The translations under genes were made by a program, and so were the position numbers. From contig JAQUVW010000003.1 in assembly GCA_028693235.1 (NCBI GenBank), positions 246,069 through 310,068 on the forward strand: 64,000 nucleotides of DNA. Direction: 5' to 3'. The first letter of the stretch is position 1, and each line of letters begins with the position of its first letter. Of this stretch, positions 1 to 8,730 are shown piece after piece. This stretch comes from Candidatus Gastranaerophilales bacterium. GTDB taxonomy: Bacteria > Cyanobacteriota > Vampirovibrionia > Gastranaerophilales > Gastranaerophilaceae. The notes under the pieces were generated by a model that saw only the letters and a program-made list of their open reading frames with translations, had not been told where the DNA came from and searched no databases.

Positions 1-1
1 T

Positions 2-799
2 GGCGGCTCTACAAGCCAAAAGCTTGCATCTGAAGCTGTTAAGCGTGGTGCCGTCTATATTGACAACTCCAGTGCTTTCAGAATGGAGAAAGATGTGCCT
101 TTGGTTATCGCAGGCGTAAATGATGAAGATTTGAGAAAACATAAAGGCATCGTCGCTAACCCTAATTGCTCAACTTCACAACTGATGTTAGCTTTGAAGC
201 CCCTAGATGAATATGCAAAAATTAAAAGACTTGTCGTTTGCACTTATCAAGCAGTAAGCGGTGCTGGACTAAAAGCTATTACAGAGCTTAAAGAAGGGAC
301 TGTTGCTGCTGAAAATAAAAAGGACTACGAATATACAGCATTCAAAAAGCCTATCGCTTTTAACGTTATCCCGCAAATTGACGTATTTTGCGACAACGGC
401 TACACAAAAGAAGAAATGAAAGTTGTAAACGAAACAAAAAAAATATTACACCTTGCAGAAAACACTCCTATTACCTGCACTGCAGTCAGAGTGCCGGTAT
501 ATAGAAGCCACTCTGAAGCTGTAACTGTTGAATTTGAAAAAGAAATTACCCCTCAAAAAGCAAGAGAGCTTCTTGAAAACGCTTGGGGAGTAGAAGTTAT
601 GGACGATATTGATAATTTCGTTTACCCGACTCCTCTTGATTCTGCCTATAAAAACCCTGTTTATGTCGGTAGAATTAGAAAAGATTTGGCTTTTGACAAT
701 GCAATCTCTTTCTGGTGCGTGGCTGATAATTTAAGAATCGGTGCCGCTTTAAATACTGTCAGAATTGCTGAAAAAGTTATTGAAATGCAATTATTTTAA
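2..799 (+). CDS. asd: aspartate-semialdehyde dehydrogenase, 5' end cut off
   Basis: Reduces aspartyl phosphate to aspartate semialdehyde, the branch point to lysine/diaminopimelate, threonine and methionine. The reading frame is open from base 2 to the stop, and the part before the first ATG (83) reads GGSTS and then VYIDNSSAFRM, both typical of the family, so the gene begins outside the window and 83 is not the start. The catalytic Cys lies in NPNCST (codon 167-169). The C-terminal part carries the substrate-binding RVPVYRSHSEAV stretch. The stop is 11 bases before dapA, which has its own Shine-Dalgarno (SD), so the two form a lysine-pathway operon. Confidence 0.96.
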   Translation, partial: GGSTSQKLASEAVKRGAVYIDNSSAFRMEKDVPLVIAGVNDEDLRKHKGIVANPNCSTSQLMLALKPLDEYAKIKRLVVCTYQAVSGAGLKAITELKEGTVAAENKKDYEYTAFKKPIAFNVIPQIDVFCDNGYTKEEMKVVNETKKILHLAENTPITCTAVRVPVYRSHSEAVTVEFEKEITPQKARELLENAWGVEVMDDIDNFVYPTPLDSAYKNPVYVGRIRKDLAFDNAISFWCVADNLRIGAALNTVRIAEKVIEMQLF

Positions 800-810
800 G
801 GAGAAAATAT

Positions 811-1710
811 ATGGCAATGAGATATGATGCAGGCGAAATTATAACCGCTATGGTTACGCCATTTGATGACAATATGAATATAGATTATTCGGCTTTAGAA
901 AGACTTTTAGAACATTTAATCGAAAACGGCACAGATGCGGTTCTTGTAGCGGCAACAACAGGCGAATCACCAACTTTGACACACGAAGAAGAACTTGAAA
1001 TGCTTGCTTTTGTCAAAGAAAAAGTAGACGGCAGAATTAAAATAATAATGAGCACAGGCTCAAACTCAACTGCTACAGCTGTTACAATGTCTAAAAAAGT
1101 TGAAGCTGTTGGAGCTGACGCTCTATTATCAGTTGTACCTTACTACAACAAACCATCTCAAGCCGGAATTTACGAACACTTTAAAGCTGTTGCAGAGGCA
1201 ACAAATCTTCCTATCATTATGTATAACATTCCTGGAAGAACCGGCATAAACATGCAACCTGAAACCGTTGCAAAATTAGCAAACGACTTTACTAATATTG
1301 TGGCTTTAAAACAAAGTAATTCAAATCTTGATTTAATCAGTGAAATGAAAAGACTTTGCCCAAGTGATTTTGTAATCTATTCAGGCGACGATAGCTTGAC
1401 TTTACCAATGATGTCAATCGGGGTTCACGGAGTTGTAAGTGTAACTTCTCACATTGTAGGAAAACAGGTAAAATCAATGATTAAATCATTCAAAGAAGGG
1501 GACATTAAGGTTGCGACTGAAAAACATTTGAAGCTTTATCCGTTGTTTACAAAATTGTTCATGGCTCCAAATCCGGTTCCGGTAAAAGAAGCTTTATCAA
1601 AAATGGGAATTATTAAAAACAAGGTCAGACTTCCGTTGGTCACCTTAAATGAAGCAGAAAGAGCAGACTTCTACAGCGTTTTAGATAATTATTTACCTTG
1701 TTGTAAATAA
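811..1710 (+). CDS. dapA: 4-hydroxy-tetrahydrodipicolinate synthase
   Basis: Condenses aspartate semialdehyde with pyruvate, the first committed step of lysine/diaminopimelate synthesis. 299 residues, normal length for the family. The TTGES motif (about residues 49-53), the active-site Tyr138 in MYNIPGRTG and the Schiff-base Lys167 in VALKQS are all present. The start ATG follows AAGGAG at a normal distance. It lies directly behind asd in the same direction and is followed by a strong hairpin terminator, so asd-dapA ends here. Confidence 0.96.
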   Translation: MAMRYDAGEIITAMVTPFDDNMNIDYSALERLLEHLIENGTDAVLVAATTGESPTLTHEEELEMLAFVKEKVDGRIKIIMSTGSNSTATAVTMSKKVEAVGADALLSVVPYYNKPSQAGIYEHFKAVAEATNLPIIMYNIPGRTGINMQPETVAKLANDFTNIVALKQSNSNLDLISEMKRLCPSDFVIYSGDDSLTLPMMSIGVHGVVSVTSHIVGKQVKSMIKSFKEGDIKVATEKHLKLYPLFTKLFMAPNPVPVKEALSKMGIIKNKVRLPLVTLNEAERADFYSVLDNYLPCCK

Positions 1711-1730
1711 AAAACCATACTAAACTTATA

Positions 1731-1757
1731 AAAGGAGCTCATAAAGCTCCTTTTTTT
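1731..1757. terminator. bidirectional terminator between dapA and kdsA
   Basis: A 9-bp perfect stem AAAGGAGCT / AGCTCCTTT with a 5-base loop is flanked by A-rich sequence on the left and a T-run on the right. It can therefore end asd-dapA on the plus strand and kdsA, which stops at 1756, on the minus strand. Confidence 0.9.
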
Positions 1758-2577
1758 ATTTTACTAAATTAAATATATCACGACAAACTTTGAATACGTC
1801 TTTTGCAGTTTTAAAATCGAGCATATTTGAGCCGTCACAAAGAGCACTATCAGGCTCAGGATGGACCTCAAAGAAAAGCCCGTTTGCACCTGCTGCTGTA
1901 GCAGCTTTTGCGAGAGTTTCGACAAATTGGCGTTCCCCTGAAGATGAATCGCCTGCACCACCGGGTATTTGAACGCTATGAGTCGCATCAAATATAACAG
2001 GAAATCCCATTTCTTGAATAATAGGGATAGCTCTCATATCAGAAACCAAATTGTTATAGCCGAAACTAGCACCTCTATCTGTGATAGAAACCTTTGCATT
2101 TCCTGAGTCAATGACTTTTTTGGCAATAGATTTCATTTGTTGAGGAGCTAAAAATTGCCCCTTTTTTATATTAATAATTTTATTCGTTTTCGCAGCAGCA
2201 ACGAGCAAATCAGTTTGTCTGCATAAAAACGCAGGAATTTGGATTATATCAGCCACTTCTGCAGCAACAGCCGCTTGATTAGGTTCGTGAATATCAGTCA
2301 CAATCGGAAGATCAAATTCTTTTTTGACTTCTGCCAACAGAGTCAATCCTTTTTCCATTCCAAGACCTCTATAAGAAGTCAAAGAGCTTCTGTTAGCCTT
2401 ATCAAAGGAAGATTTAAAAACATAATTTATATCAAGTTCTTCCGTTATCTTTTTCAAGTTTTCAGCTGTTTTAAACAAAATATCACGACTCTCAATGGCA
2501 CATGGACCTGCCAAAATCGTAAGTTTTTCTCCGCCGATTTCAAAATCATTCAATTTAATTTTATTTACTTTAATCAT
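1756..2577 (-). CDS. kdsA: 3-deoxy-8-phosphooctulonate synthase
   Basis: Condenses phosphoenolpyruvate with arabinose 5-phosphate to make Kdo 8-phosphate, precursor of the Kdo that joins lipid A to the LPS core. 273 residues, full length. AGPCAIES near residue 25, KSSFDKANR near 55, and the DVTHSV-type segment seen here as DATHSVQ are diagnostic. The ATG follows GTAGGA by about 7 bases. It is a single-gene unit with its own promoter (2604-2632). Its presence implies an outer membrane with LPS. Confidence 0.96.
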   Translation of the reverse strand: MIKVNKIKLNDFEIGGEKLTILAGPCAIESRDILFKTAENLKKITEELDINYVFKSSFDKANRSSLTSYRGLGMEKGLTLLAEVKKEFDLPIVTDIHEPNQAAVAAEVADIIQIPAFLCRQTDLLVAAAKTNKIINIKKGQFLAPQQMKSIAKKVIDSGNAKVSITDRGASFGYNNLVSDMRAIPIIQEMGFPVIFDATHSVQIPGGAGDSSSGERQFVETLAKAATAAGANGLFFEVHPEPDSALCDGSNMLDFKTAKDVFKVCRDIFNLVK

Positions 2578-2603
2578 ATATAATCCTACAAAACTCTTTT
2601 TTC

Positions 2604-2632
2604 ATTATATTTCAAAACAGACATATTTTCCA
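2604..2632 (-). promoter_or_regulatory. candidate sigma-70 promoter of kdsA
   Basis: On the minus strand TGGAAA (2632-2627) and a perfect TATAAT (2609-2604) are separated by 17 bases and lie 27 bases upstream of the kdsA ATG. The -10 is consensus and the -35 matches four of six positions. Confidence 0.6.
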
Positions 2633-2704
2633 GTATGATTAACTTTTCTTCACGACAGTTTGTAAATTGTAGTCGCAGTGAGGTTTCCATGTTATAAATT
2701 TAGT

Positions 2705-3541
2705 ATGTTGAGTAGAAATTTTTACAAAAAAACAATATCATTTTGGTTGCTTATTACCTTTTTATCGTCTTTTGCAAATGCAGAGAGCGTAAAATTAAAC
2801 GTAGATTCAAAACAACAATTAAATCTACACCCTGTAGCAAAAGTTACCAAAGATAGCATTATCATTAACGACAAAGACACTCTTTCAGACCTGATTGACT
2901 ACCAACACGATGAAGAATTGAAAGATTTAGAAATATTGTGGCAAGCTACTATCGAAAAAAACAATCTGATTAAATTTACACTAAAAAAGCTCAATACTCC
3001 CGAAAGCCAAAGACGTCTACATTCATCATTGATGGCAAAAAGCGTTTCTGCAATAGTTTATGGAGCAACTTTCTTGCCGAGCTTTATGGGTGCAAACCCG
3101 CTTGTCCAATCTGCCTCTTTTACATCTGGGCGTCTTGCTAACAACTTTATAAACAAAACTAATATTTCACAAGTTCAGCCTCTATCTGATACTGAACTTA
3201 TTGAGCTTGCAGGTACTATTGAAGAACTTCAAGATAATATTATCTCGACCTATTACAACTACAAAGGAGCCCTCAACAAGCTAAAAGACACCAGAGAAAA
3301 AATGATTTTATACAATAAAAATTATTCCAACGCCTTGAAAAAAGGAGAGGATATCGAAATCATAATTTCTTCCTCACTTTATGATGACCTCAAAATCCAA
3401 GAATATCAACAAGAGCAAAATGCACGTAAATACTATTTTGAACTTGAAAGATTAGCAGGTAAAGAAGCTGTGGACAAATTAAATTTGGCTCAATTTGCAC
3501 TAAAAAACCAACTTGTTAATCCGGAGGCTGTAAAACAATGA
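2705..3541 (+). CDS. exported protein of unknown function, tandem paralogue 1
   Basis: Not recognised as a named family. The frame is open from a GTG at 2678, but the ATG at 2705 gives a clean signal peptide (basic start, hydrophobic core, cleavage after FANA), so I prefer it; neither start has a good SD (GAGG lies 21 bases before the ATG). The mature part is mostly helical and charged, with a long probable coiled coil in the C-terminal third. The segment DLEILWQA...IKFTLKKLNTP aligns with DVQILWTG...IKFALYKLANP of the next gene, so the two are paralogues. They overlap by ATGA and are translationally coupled. A TolC-like or periplasmic coiled-coil role is possible but unproven. Confidence 0.75.
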   Translation: MLSRNFYKKTISFWLLITFLSSFANAESVKLNVDSKQQLNLHPVAKVTKDSIIINDKDTLSDLIDYQHDEELKDLEILWQATIEKNNLIKFTLKKLNTPESQRRLHSSLMAKSVSAIVYGATFLPSFMGANPLVQSASFTSGRLANNFINKTNISQVQPLSDTELIELAGTIEELQDNIISTYYNYKGALNKLKDTREKMILYNKNYSNALKKGEDIEIIISSSLYDDLKIQEYQQEQNARKYYFELERLAGKEAVDKLNLAQFALKNQLVNPEAVKQ

Positions 3542-4440
3542 TTTTAAAACACAACTTAAAACAAAAATTATCACTTTCACTCATTGTTACAATATTGAGC
3601 CTTCCTTGTGCTTTTGCAAATCAACTTGATGAACTTTCACTCCCTAAGAAACCAGCTTACAGATTGGGGACAAGCAACGAGATTGAAACCGAATACAAAG
3701 TTTTTGACATCCAAAAAGAAGCCCAAGCTAAATATACATATAATCGTGAAAAAATAAAAAACCTTACCTACGCCGATTCGACTTTAAAAGACATATCTCT
3801 TGAAATTTCTAAAGGACTTTCGATTGACAAAGAAAATATGCTAGAAGACGTTCAAATACTATGGACGGGAGCCGCAACTAAAAGCGAAACTATCAAATTT
3901 GCACTCTACAAACTTGCAAACCCTGACGCTGACAAGCCTGATGAAAATATGGTAAAAAAAGTAATAAGACCCCTTGCTAATTTTTCATCAATTGCTGGAG
4001 CAGGTTTTATGAATCCACTGGCGGCAACAACAGCACTAATGGGAGGCTCTTTGGCAAACGCATTGACTCTCAATGATAAAGATTTGAACTATAAATACAC
4101 AAAACTCAATGATGCCGACATGATTATTTTAATAAGAAAAGTCGATGACCTCCAAAAAAGAATGATGTCTGATTATTTTGACTATATGAGTGCGTCAGAA
4201 TCACTAAAAATGTCAAACCAAAATCTTTCTAAAAGAAAAAGAAACTATGAATTAGCTAAAAATTCGTCAAACGAAGCACTACTTATGGCAGACGCATACT
4301 ACAGAGTCGCTTTAGACAACAAATCTCAAATGGAATTGGACTTTTTAGCAAAAAGAGCAGCTCTTGAACAACTTGTAGGCTCCCAAGCCCTAAGAGAGTT
4401 TGAGCTAAAATTGCTAGACCGAGAAAAAAGTAGCAACTAA
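3538..4440 (+). CDS. exported protein of unknown function, tandem paralogue 2
   Basis: 300 residues with an N-terminal signal peptide (hydrophobic core then CAFAN). It shares with its upstream neighbour the central ILW...IKFxLxKL block, a small hydrophobic Gly/Ala-rich stretch (about residues 148-178) and a C-terminal helical region rich in Lys, Glu and Asn. It starts inside the stop of paralogue 1 (ATGA). The 3' end overlaps the convergent relA/spoT gene by 4 bases. The pair probably works together in the envelope; the function is unknown. Confidence 0.75.
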   Translation: MILKHNLKQKLSLSLIVTILSLPCAFANQLDELSLPKKPAYRLGTSNEIETEYKVFDIQKEAQAKYTYNREKIKNLTYADSTLKDISLEISKGLSIDKENMLEDVQILWTGAATKSETIKFALYKLANPDADKPDENMVKKVIRPLANFSSIAGAGFMNPLAATTALMGGSLANALTLNDKDLNYKYTKLNDADMIILIRKVDDLQKRMMSDYFDYMSASESLKMSNQNLSKRKRNYELAKNSSNEALLMADAYYRVALDNKSQMELDFLAKRAALEQLVGSQALREFELKLLDREKSSN

Positions 4441-6641
4441 TTCTTTGCCGTTTTCGTTTTCTTCTTCTTTGGCTGAGCTTGAGTATATTTTTTAGTATTA
4501 GAGTTCATGGGAATTCTTTTTACTGAATGAACATCAGGCAATGACTGCAATGCAGACACAACGGTTCGTAACCTGTCTATTCCATCAACTTCTATTCCAA
4601 GTTCAATAATACCAAGCTTATTGGGATTATTTGCTTTAACATTTGCATAAGTAATATTTGTATTACAATCAGCAAGTTTAATTAAAACTTCTTTAAGCAT
4701 TCCCATCTTATCTTCAACATCAATCCGTATTGAGGTTACATAAGTTTTATTTCCGATACCCTCAGCCCAGTTAATTTGCATTAAACGCTCTTCGGGAACC
4801 GTATCTAAGCAATTGCAATCAATTCTATGAACTGAAACGCCTTTGCCTTTCGTAACAACACCAACAATAGGCTCACCCGGTAGTGGTGTACAACATTTCG
4901 CAATATTATAAAGCATTCCCTCCAGCCCGATAATATCATTTTTATGAGATTTGGGTTGCTTGGTCGTAACGATATTTGTTTCTTCAACAGCAGCCGGCTT
5001 TTTAAGCTTATTGGCAATTTTATTGACAGTAGTTTCATTGTTACCCAAAGCAGCGAGCATATCTTCTATCGTTTGATAATTCAAGCTTTGTGCTATTTTT
5101 TGAAGTTCACCTGATTTAGCAGCCTCTTCGAGTATAGCTTTGGGAAGTTCAGCATCAAGCATATTCTTCCCGAGTGCAATATATTCATCTTTGTTATGTT
5201 TTTTGAACCATTGACGAATTCTTGATTGAGCTTGTTTTGTAACAACAAAATTTAGCCAATGCATTTTTGGAGAACCGGTTTTTGACGTCAATATTTCAAC
5301 AATATCACCGTTTTTCAGTTTTGAGTCTAATTGAGCAATTCTACCATTAATCAAAGCACCTGTTGTTTTATTTCCGACGTCAGAGTGAATTCTGTATGCG
5401 AAGTCAACAGCAGTAGCATTTTGGGGCAAATCTATTACATCTCCCATTGGAGTAAAAGCAAAAACCTGATTTGAGAACAAGTCCAACTTAACATTTTCAA
5501 CGAACTCGTTTGCATTTTTAGCATCCTTATCCATCTCGACCATTTTTCGCATCCACGAAAATTTGATATCCGTTTCAGAATCTGCTTTTTGAGAGCCAGA
5601 TTCTTTGTATCGCCAGTGAGCAGCAACACCATATTCAGCTACATGATGCATTTCTTGAGTTCTTATTTGAACCTCCAACGGTTTTTGTCTAGGACCTAAA
5701 ACCGAAGTATGAAGCGACTTATAGCCATTACTTTTTGGCATTGCAATATAATCTTTAAAACGCCCCGGTATTGGTTTAAACTGTGAGTGAATAATCCCGA
5801 GAACCTCGTAACATTCGCCCTCATCTTTTACCATTACACGAACGGCAGTAATATCATACAAATCATGAAACGCAATATTCAATCTCTTCATTTTTTTGTA
5901 GATGCTGTAATAATGTTTTGCACGACCTGTAATTTCGGCATCTATATTATGTTGTTTTAAAACTGTTGAGATTTTGTCAATCAACAACTGTACGGTTAAA
6001 TCTCTTTCTGTTTTCTTTTGAGCAACCAACTGAGCTATTTCAAAATATTTTTCAGGATTAATATACCTTAAAGATAAATCTTCCAACTCAGCTTTAATTC
6101 TACCAATACCTAGACGGTTAGCCAAAGGAGCAAAAATATCCAAAGTTTCTTGAGCTATACGCAGTTGCTTATTTTGAGCCATATAGTTTAAGGTACGCAT
6201 ATTATGTAGCCTGTCAGCAAGCTTTAAAAATATAACCCGAACATCATTTGCCATAGCAATAAACATTCGTCTAAAGCTTTCTGCTTGTCGTTCTTCTTTA
6301 GATTTAAAATGATATTTACTTAATTTTGTAACGCCGGTAACCAAGTTAAGGACATCTTCACCGAATTGTTCTTTAATCTCCTCTGGTTGAGTATCTGTAT
6401 CTTCCAAAATATCATGCAAAAAAGCAGCGATAATAGTATCTTTATCAACCCTCAAATCAGCTAATATTTTAGCAACCTCAAACGGGTGAATAATGTATGG
6501 TTCTTCACTTATACGGTATTGCCCATTATGCAATCTTTCGGCAAATTTATACGCCCTAAAAATATCATCCATATCTTCTTTCGGTCGATGTTGGGCGTTA
6601 AGTATATCTTCTAGCTCTTTATATATAACAATATCAGTCAT
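4437..6641 (-). CDS. relA: bifunctional (p)ppGpp synthetase/hydrolase, RelA/SpoT family
   Basis: Makes and degrades the stringent-response alarmone. 734 residues, the usual length for the long Rel family. Order: HD hydrolase domain with HDILEDT (H76-D77), synthetase domain with RFKDYIAMPKSNGYKSLHTS (near residue 300), TGS domain (about 395-455), a Cys/His-rich zinc-finger-type segment (AKCCTPLPGEP and HRIDCNC) and a C-terminal ACT domain. Intact HD residues indicate that hydrolysis is retained, so this is probably a Rel/SpoT-type bifunctional enzyme and may be the only long one. The ATG follows AGGGAA. Single gene, convergent with the gene to its left. Confidence 0.95.
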   Translation of the reverse strand: MTDIVIYKELEDILNAQHRPKEDMDDIFRAYKFAERLHNGQYRISEEPYIIHPFEVAKILADLRVDKDTIIAAFLHDILEDTDTQPEEIKEQFGEDVLNLVTGVTKLSKYHFKSKEERQAESFRRMFIAMANDVRVIFLKLADRLHNMRTLNYMAQNKQLRIAQETLDIFAPLANRLGIGRIKAELEDLSLRYINPEKYFEIAQLVAQKKTERDLTVQLLIDKISTVLKQHNIDAEITGRAKHYYSIYKKMKRLNIAFHDLYDITAVRVMVKDEGECYEVLGIIHSQFKPIPGRFKDYIAMPKSNGYKSLHTSVLGPRQKPLEVQIRTQEMHHVAEYGVAAHWRYKESGSQKADSETDIKFSWMRKMVEMDKDAKNANEFVENVKLDLFSNQVFAFTPMGDVIDLPQNATAVDFAYRIHSDVGNKTTGALINGRIAQLDSKLKNGDIVEILTSKTGSPKMHWLNFVVTKQAQSRIRQWFKKHNKDEYIALGKNMLDAELPKAILEEAAKSGELQKIAQSLNYQTIEDMLAALGNNETTVNKIANKLKKPAAVEETNIVTTKQPKSHKNDIIGLEGMLYNIAKCCTPLPGEPIVGVVTKGKGVSVHRIDCNCLDTVPEERLMQINWAEGIGNKTYVTSIRIDVEDKMGMLKEVLIKLADCNTNITYANVKANNPNKLGIIELGIEVDGIDRLRTVVSALQSLPDVHSVKRIPMNSNTKKYTQAQPKKKKTKTAKN

Positions 6642-6720
6642 TTAATTTTCCCTTAGTGTTAATATTTTACAACTTATTTCCGCATTTGACTAGACATATT
6701 TTGTTTAGGATAATATCTAT

Positions 6721-7035
6721 ATGGATAATTTTAATTTTTTAAAAACAGACAATAATGGAGTAACCATATCAATCAAAATAGTCCCAAACGCTTCAAGAGA
6801 AAGCATATTGGGCTACACAGATGAGTATATTAAAATCAAAATTTGTGCACCTCCAATTGAAAACAAAGCGAATAAACAATTAATCTTGTTTTTATCAAAA
6901 TTCTTTTCTATACCCAAAACCTCAATAGAATTTATTTCCGGCGAAAAATCCAAGATTAAGCGATTGTTACTCAATGGAGCCGATATCAAAGAAATAGTTA
7001 AAAAAATTTCAGTTTATGATAGAATAAGTGCATAA
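6721..7035 (+). CDS. DUF167/YggU family protein
   Basis: 104 residues matching the small YggU (UPF0235) family: VPNASRESI, the KIKICAPPIENKANKQLILFL core and SGEKSKIKRL are typical. The biochemical role of the family is unknown. The ATG follows TAGGA at 11 bases. It overlaps no other gene; secG begins 22 bases after its stop and is probably cotranscribed. Confidence 0.85.
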   Translation: MDNFNFLKTDNNGVTISIKIVPNASRESILGYTDEYIKIKICAPPIENKANKQLILFLSKFFSIPKTSIEFISGEKSKIKRLLLNGADIKEIVKKISVYDRISA

Positions 7036-7057
7036 AATATATTTTAAGGAGAATTTA

Positions 7058-7282
7058 ATGATTACATTTATATGGATAATTCAAATAATTTCAGCTCTAT
7101 TATTAATCGTGTTGGTTCTTTTGCACTCACCAAAAGGCGACGGACTGGCTGCAATCGGTGGAGCTGCTAATTTATTTTCATCTCAAAAAAGTGCTGAAAC
7201 AGGTTTAAACAAACTAACAATGTATGTTGCCATTACTTTTTTAGTTACAACATTCATCACCGGTTTTCACTTTTTTATGTAA
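7058..7282 (+). CDS. secG: preprotein translocase subunit SecG
   Basis: Small membrane partner of the SecYEG channel. 74 residues with two membrane helices (about residues 3-22 and 50-70) separated by the conserved cytoplasmic loop LHSPKGDGLAAIGG...LFSS. The frame is open from an earlier ATG at 7028, but AAGGAG stands just before the ATG at 7058 and the shorter product fits the family. It is followed by a strong terminator. Confidence 0.9.
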   Translation: MITFIWIIQIISALLLIVLVLLHSPKGDGLAAIGGAANLFSSQKSAETGLNKLTMYVAITFLVTTFITGFHFFM

Positions 7283-7301
7283 ATAAAAATAAAATAAATA
7301 T

Positions 7302-7335
7302 AAAAAGAGATGCTTTTATGGCATCTCTTTTTGCT
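7302..7335. terminator. bidirectional terminator between secG and dut
   Basis: A 12-bp perfect stem AAAAAGAGATGC / GCATCTCTTTTT with a 7-base loop lies between the convergent genes secG (ends 7282) and dut (ends 7335). A-run and T-run flanks let it work in both directions. Confidence 0.9.
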
Positions 7336-7772
7336 TATAAACCTGTTGAGCCAAAACCGCCTGTATCTCTTTTGCTACAAGCTAATTCTTCAACTATATC
7401 TATTTTAACTTTTTCCACCTTTAAAATTACCATCTGGGCAATACGCATATCAGGTTCAATCACAAAGTCTTCGTTTGATAAGTTCACAACAGGAACGCAT
7501 ACTTCCCCTCTATAATCCTCATCAATTGTACCAACTGCATTAATCAATGTTATCCCATGTTTTATGGCTAAACCGGAGCGGGCTCTGACTTGTGCTTCAA
7601 ACCCTTTTGGTAATTCTATTTTCACCCCCGTCGGAATCAACTTTCGCTCTAATGACTTAAGGACAATTGGCTCTGAAATTGCTGCTGCCAAATCCATTCC
7701 TGAGGCACCCTCAGTTTTATACTCGGGTAGAATCTTATTATGCTCTAATCTGATTATCTTTAAAATTTCCAT
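7335..7772 (-). CDS. dut: dUTP diphosphatase
   Basis: Hydrolyses dUTP to dUMP, keeping uracil out of DNA and supplying dTMP synthesis. 145 residues from the ATG at 7772, the normal length. The five trimeric dUTPase motifs are present in order: SGMDLAA, ARSGLA, GTIDEDYRGE, RIAQMV and the C-terminal RDTGGFGSTG. The frame extends upstream to 7808, but the first 12 codons are not family-like. No SD precedes any candidate start. A perfect TATAAT lies 6 bases upstream of the ATG at 7772, so the mRNA may be leaderless. Confidence 0.93.
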   Translation of the reverse strand: MEILKIIRLEHNKILPEYKTEGASGMDLAAAISEPIVLKSLERKLIPTGVKIELPKGFEAQVRARSGLAIKHGITLINAVGTIDEDYRGEVCVPVVNLSNEDFVIEPDMRIAQMVILKVEKVKIDIVEELACSKRDTGGFGSTGL

Positions 7773-7778
7773 AATAGA

Positions 7779-7784
7779 ATTATA
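7779..7784 (-). promoter_or_regulatory. -10 element placed for leaderless transcription of dut
   Basis: On the minus strand TATAAT ends 6 bases before the dut ATG, so transcription would start at or next to the start codon. The -35 region 17 bases further up is poor (TGGTTA). Confidence 0.5.
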
Positions 7785-7899
7785 CATTAAAAATTTTTTC
7801 TTAACCATTCGTTACATTAAGGTTATTTTTATCAATCCGAATTCGCAAATTGTTTTTTTATTAATAGGTAAGGTAAAATAATTTTAGTTAGGTAGTATT

Positions 7900-8730
7900 A
7901 TGGGTACAGTAATTAACGCATTGCGTATGACTTTGGGGCAAGAAGATTCTTTCGGTAGAGTCCTATCCGGAGCCACCGGCAAAAACGCAAAAGAACTTTG
8001 GAAAGCCGCTAAAACAACAGATGGCAGCACTATTAAAAACTTTATAAATACAACAAGCAAAGAAGTTGACTCTTTTGAAAAAATATTAAGCCACACAGAC
8101 GAAGTTTTTAAAGGAGTAGACAAAAGCGTAATAAAAACCATCAAAAAAGGTGGAAAAACCAATAACGCATACTTCCAAAAAATATCTGAATTTTTCAACA
8201 AAACCATAGGTAAATCAGGCGATGATGTTGCAAAAATAGCAAAAGAAACTTTCGGAATTTCTGATGACGTAGCAAAGATTGTAGCAAAGAACTCTGATGA
8301 TGTTGCGAAAATGGCAGCTGAAGCAACAGGAAAATCAGCCAAAGGACTTTTTAAATCATTAAAAGGTAAAGGTGGAACATTAGGTATTGCTCTTACAGCA
8401 GCATTTGAGCTCCCTGATATCGTAAAAGCATTCAAAAACGGTGACGGCGTAAAACAAATAGGACGTTCAGCTTTGAGTGTTGGTGGATTTGCAGCCGGTG
8501 CCGCAGCCGGTGCCGCAATCGGCTCTGTAATCCCAATAGCAGGAACAGCTGTCGGAGGAATAATCGGTGGACTTTGCGGATTAGTCGGTGGCATGCTCGG
8601 CGGTTCTGCAAGCGAAAAAATAGGTAACAAAATCTTCGGCAAATCCATTCAAGACCAAAAAGAAGAAGCTCAAGCCGCTCAACAAGAAGCTTTGGCTCAA
8701 CAGCAAATACCATTTACAACACAAGGTTAA
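7900..8730 (+). CDS. glycine-zipper protein of unknown function
   Basis: 276 residues, no signal peptide. The first 110 residues are charged and helical. Residues about 108-150 contain repeated DDVAKIA/DDVAKMA units. Residues about 190-240 form a long Gly/Ala-rich hydrophobic stretch (AAGAAAGAAIGS and GGIIGGLCGLVGG) with the GxxxG spacing of glycine-zipper membrane segments. The C-terminal tail is rich in Gln and Ala. Glycine zippers occur in membrane-inserting proteins, including some toxins and effectors, but nothing here proves such a role. The start follows a weak TTAGG. Its end overlaps the convergent neighbour by 4 bases. Confidence 0.7.
   Translation: MGTVINALRMTLGQEDSFGRVLSGATGKNAKELWKAAKTTDGSTIKNFINTTSKEVDSFEKILSHTDEVFKGVDKSVIKTIKKGGKTNNAYFQKISEFFNKTIGKSGDDVAKIAKETFGISDDVAKIVAKNSDDVAKMAAEATGKSAKGLFKSLKGKGGTLGIALTAAFELPDIVKAFKNGDGVKQIGRSALSVGGFAAGAAAGAAIGSVIPIAGTAVGGIIGGLCGLVGGMLGGSASEKIGNKIFGKSIQDQKEEAQAAQQEALAQQQIPFTTQG

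Noticed and set aside
7884-8648. Long minus-strand reading frame (254 codons) opposite the glycine-zipper gene
   Set aside because: Pro/Ala/Ser-rich translation typical of the antisense of a Gly/Lys/Ala-rich gene, no SD; the plus-strand gene explains it.
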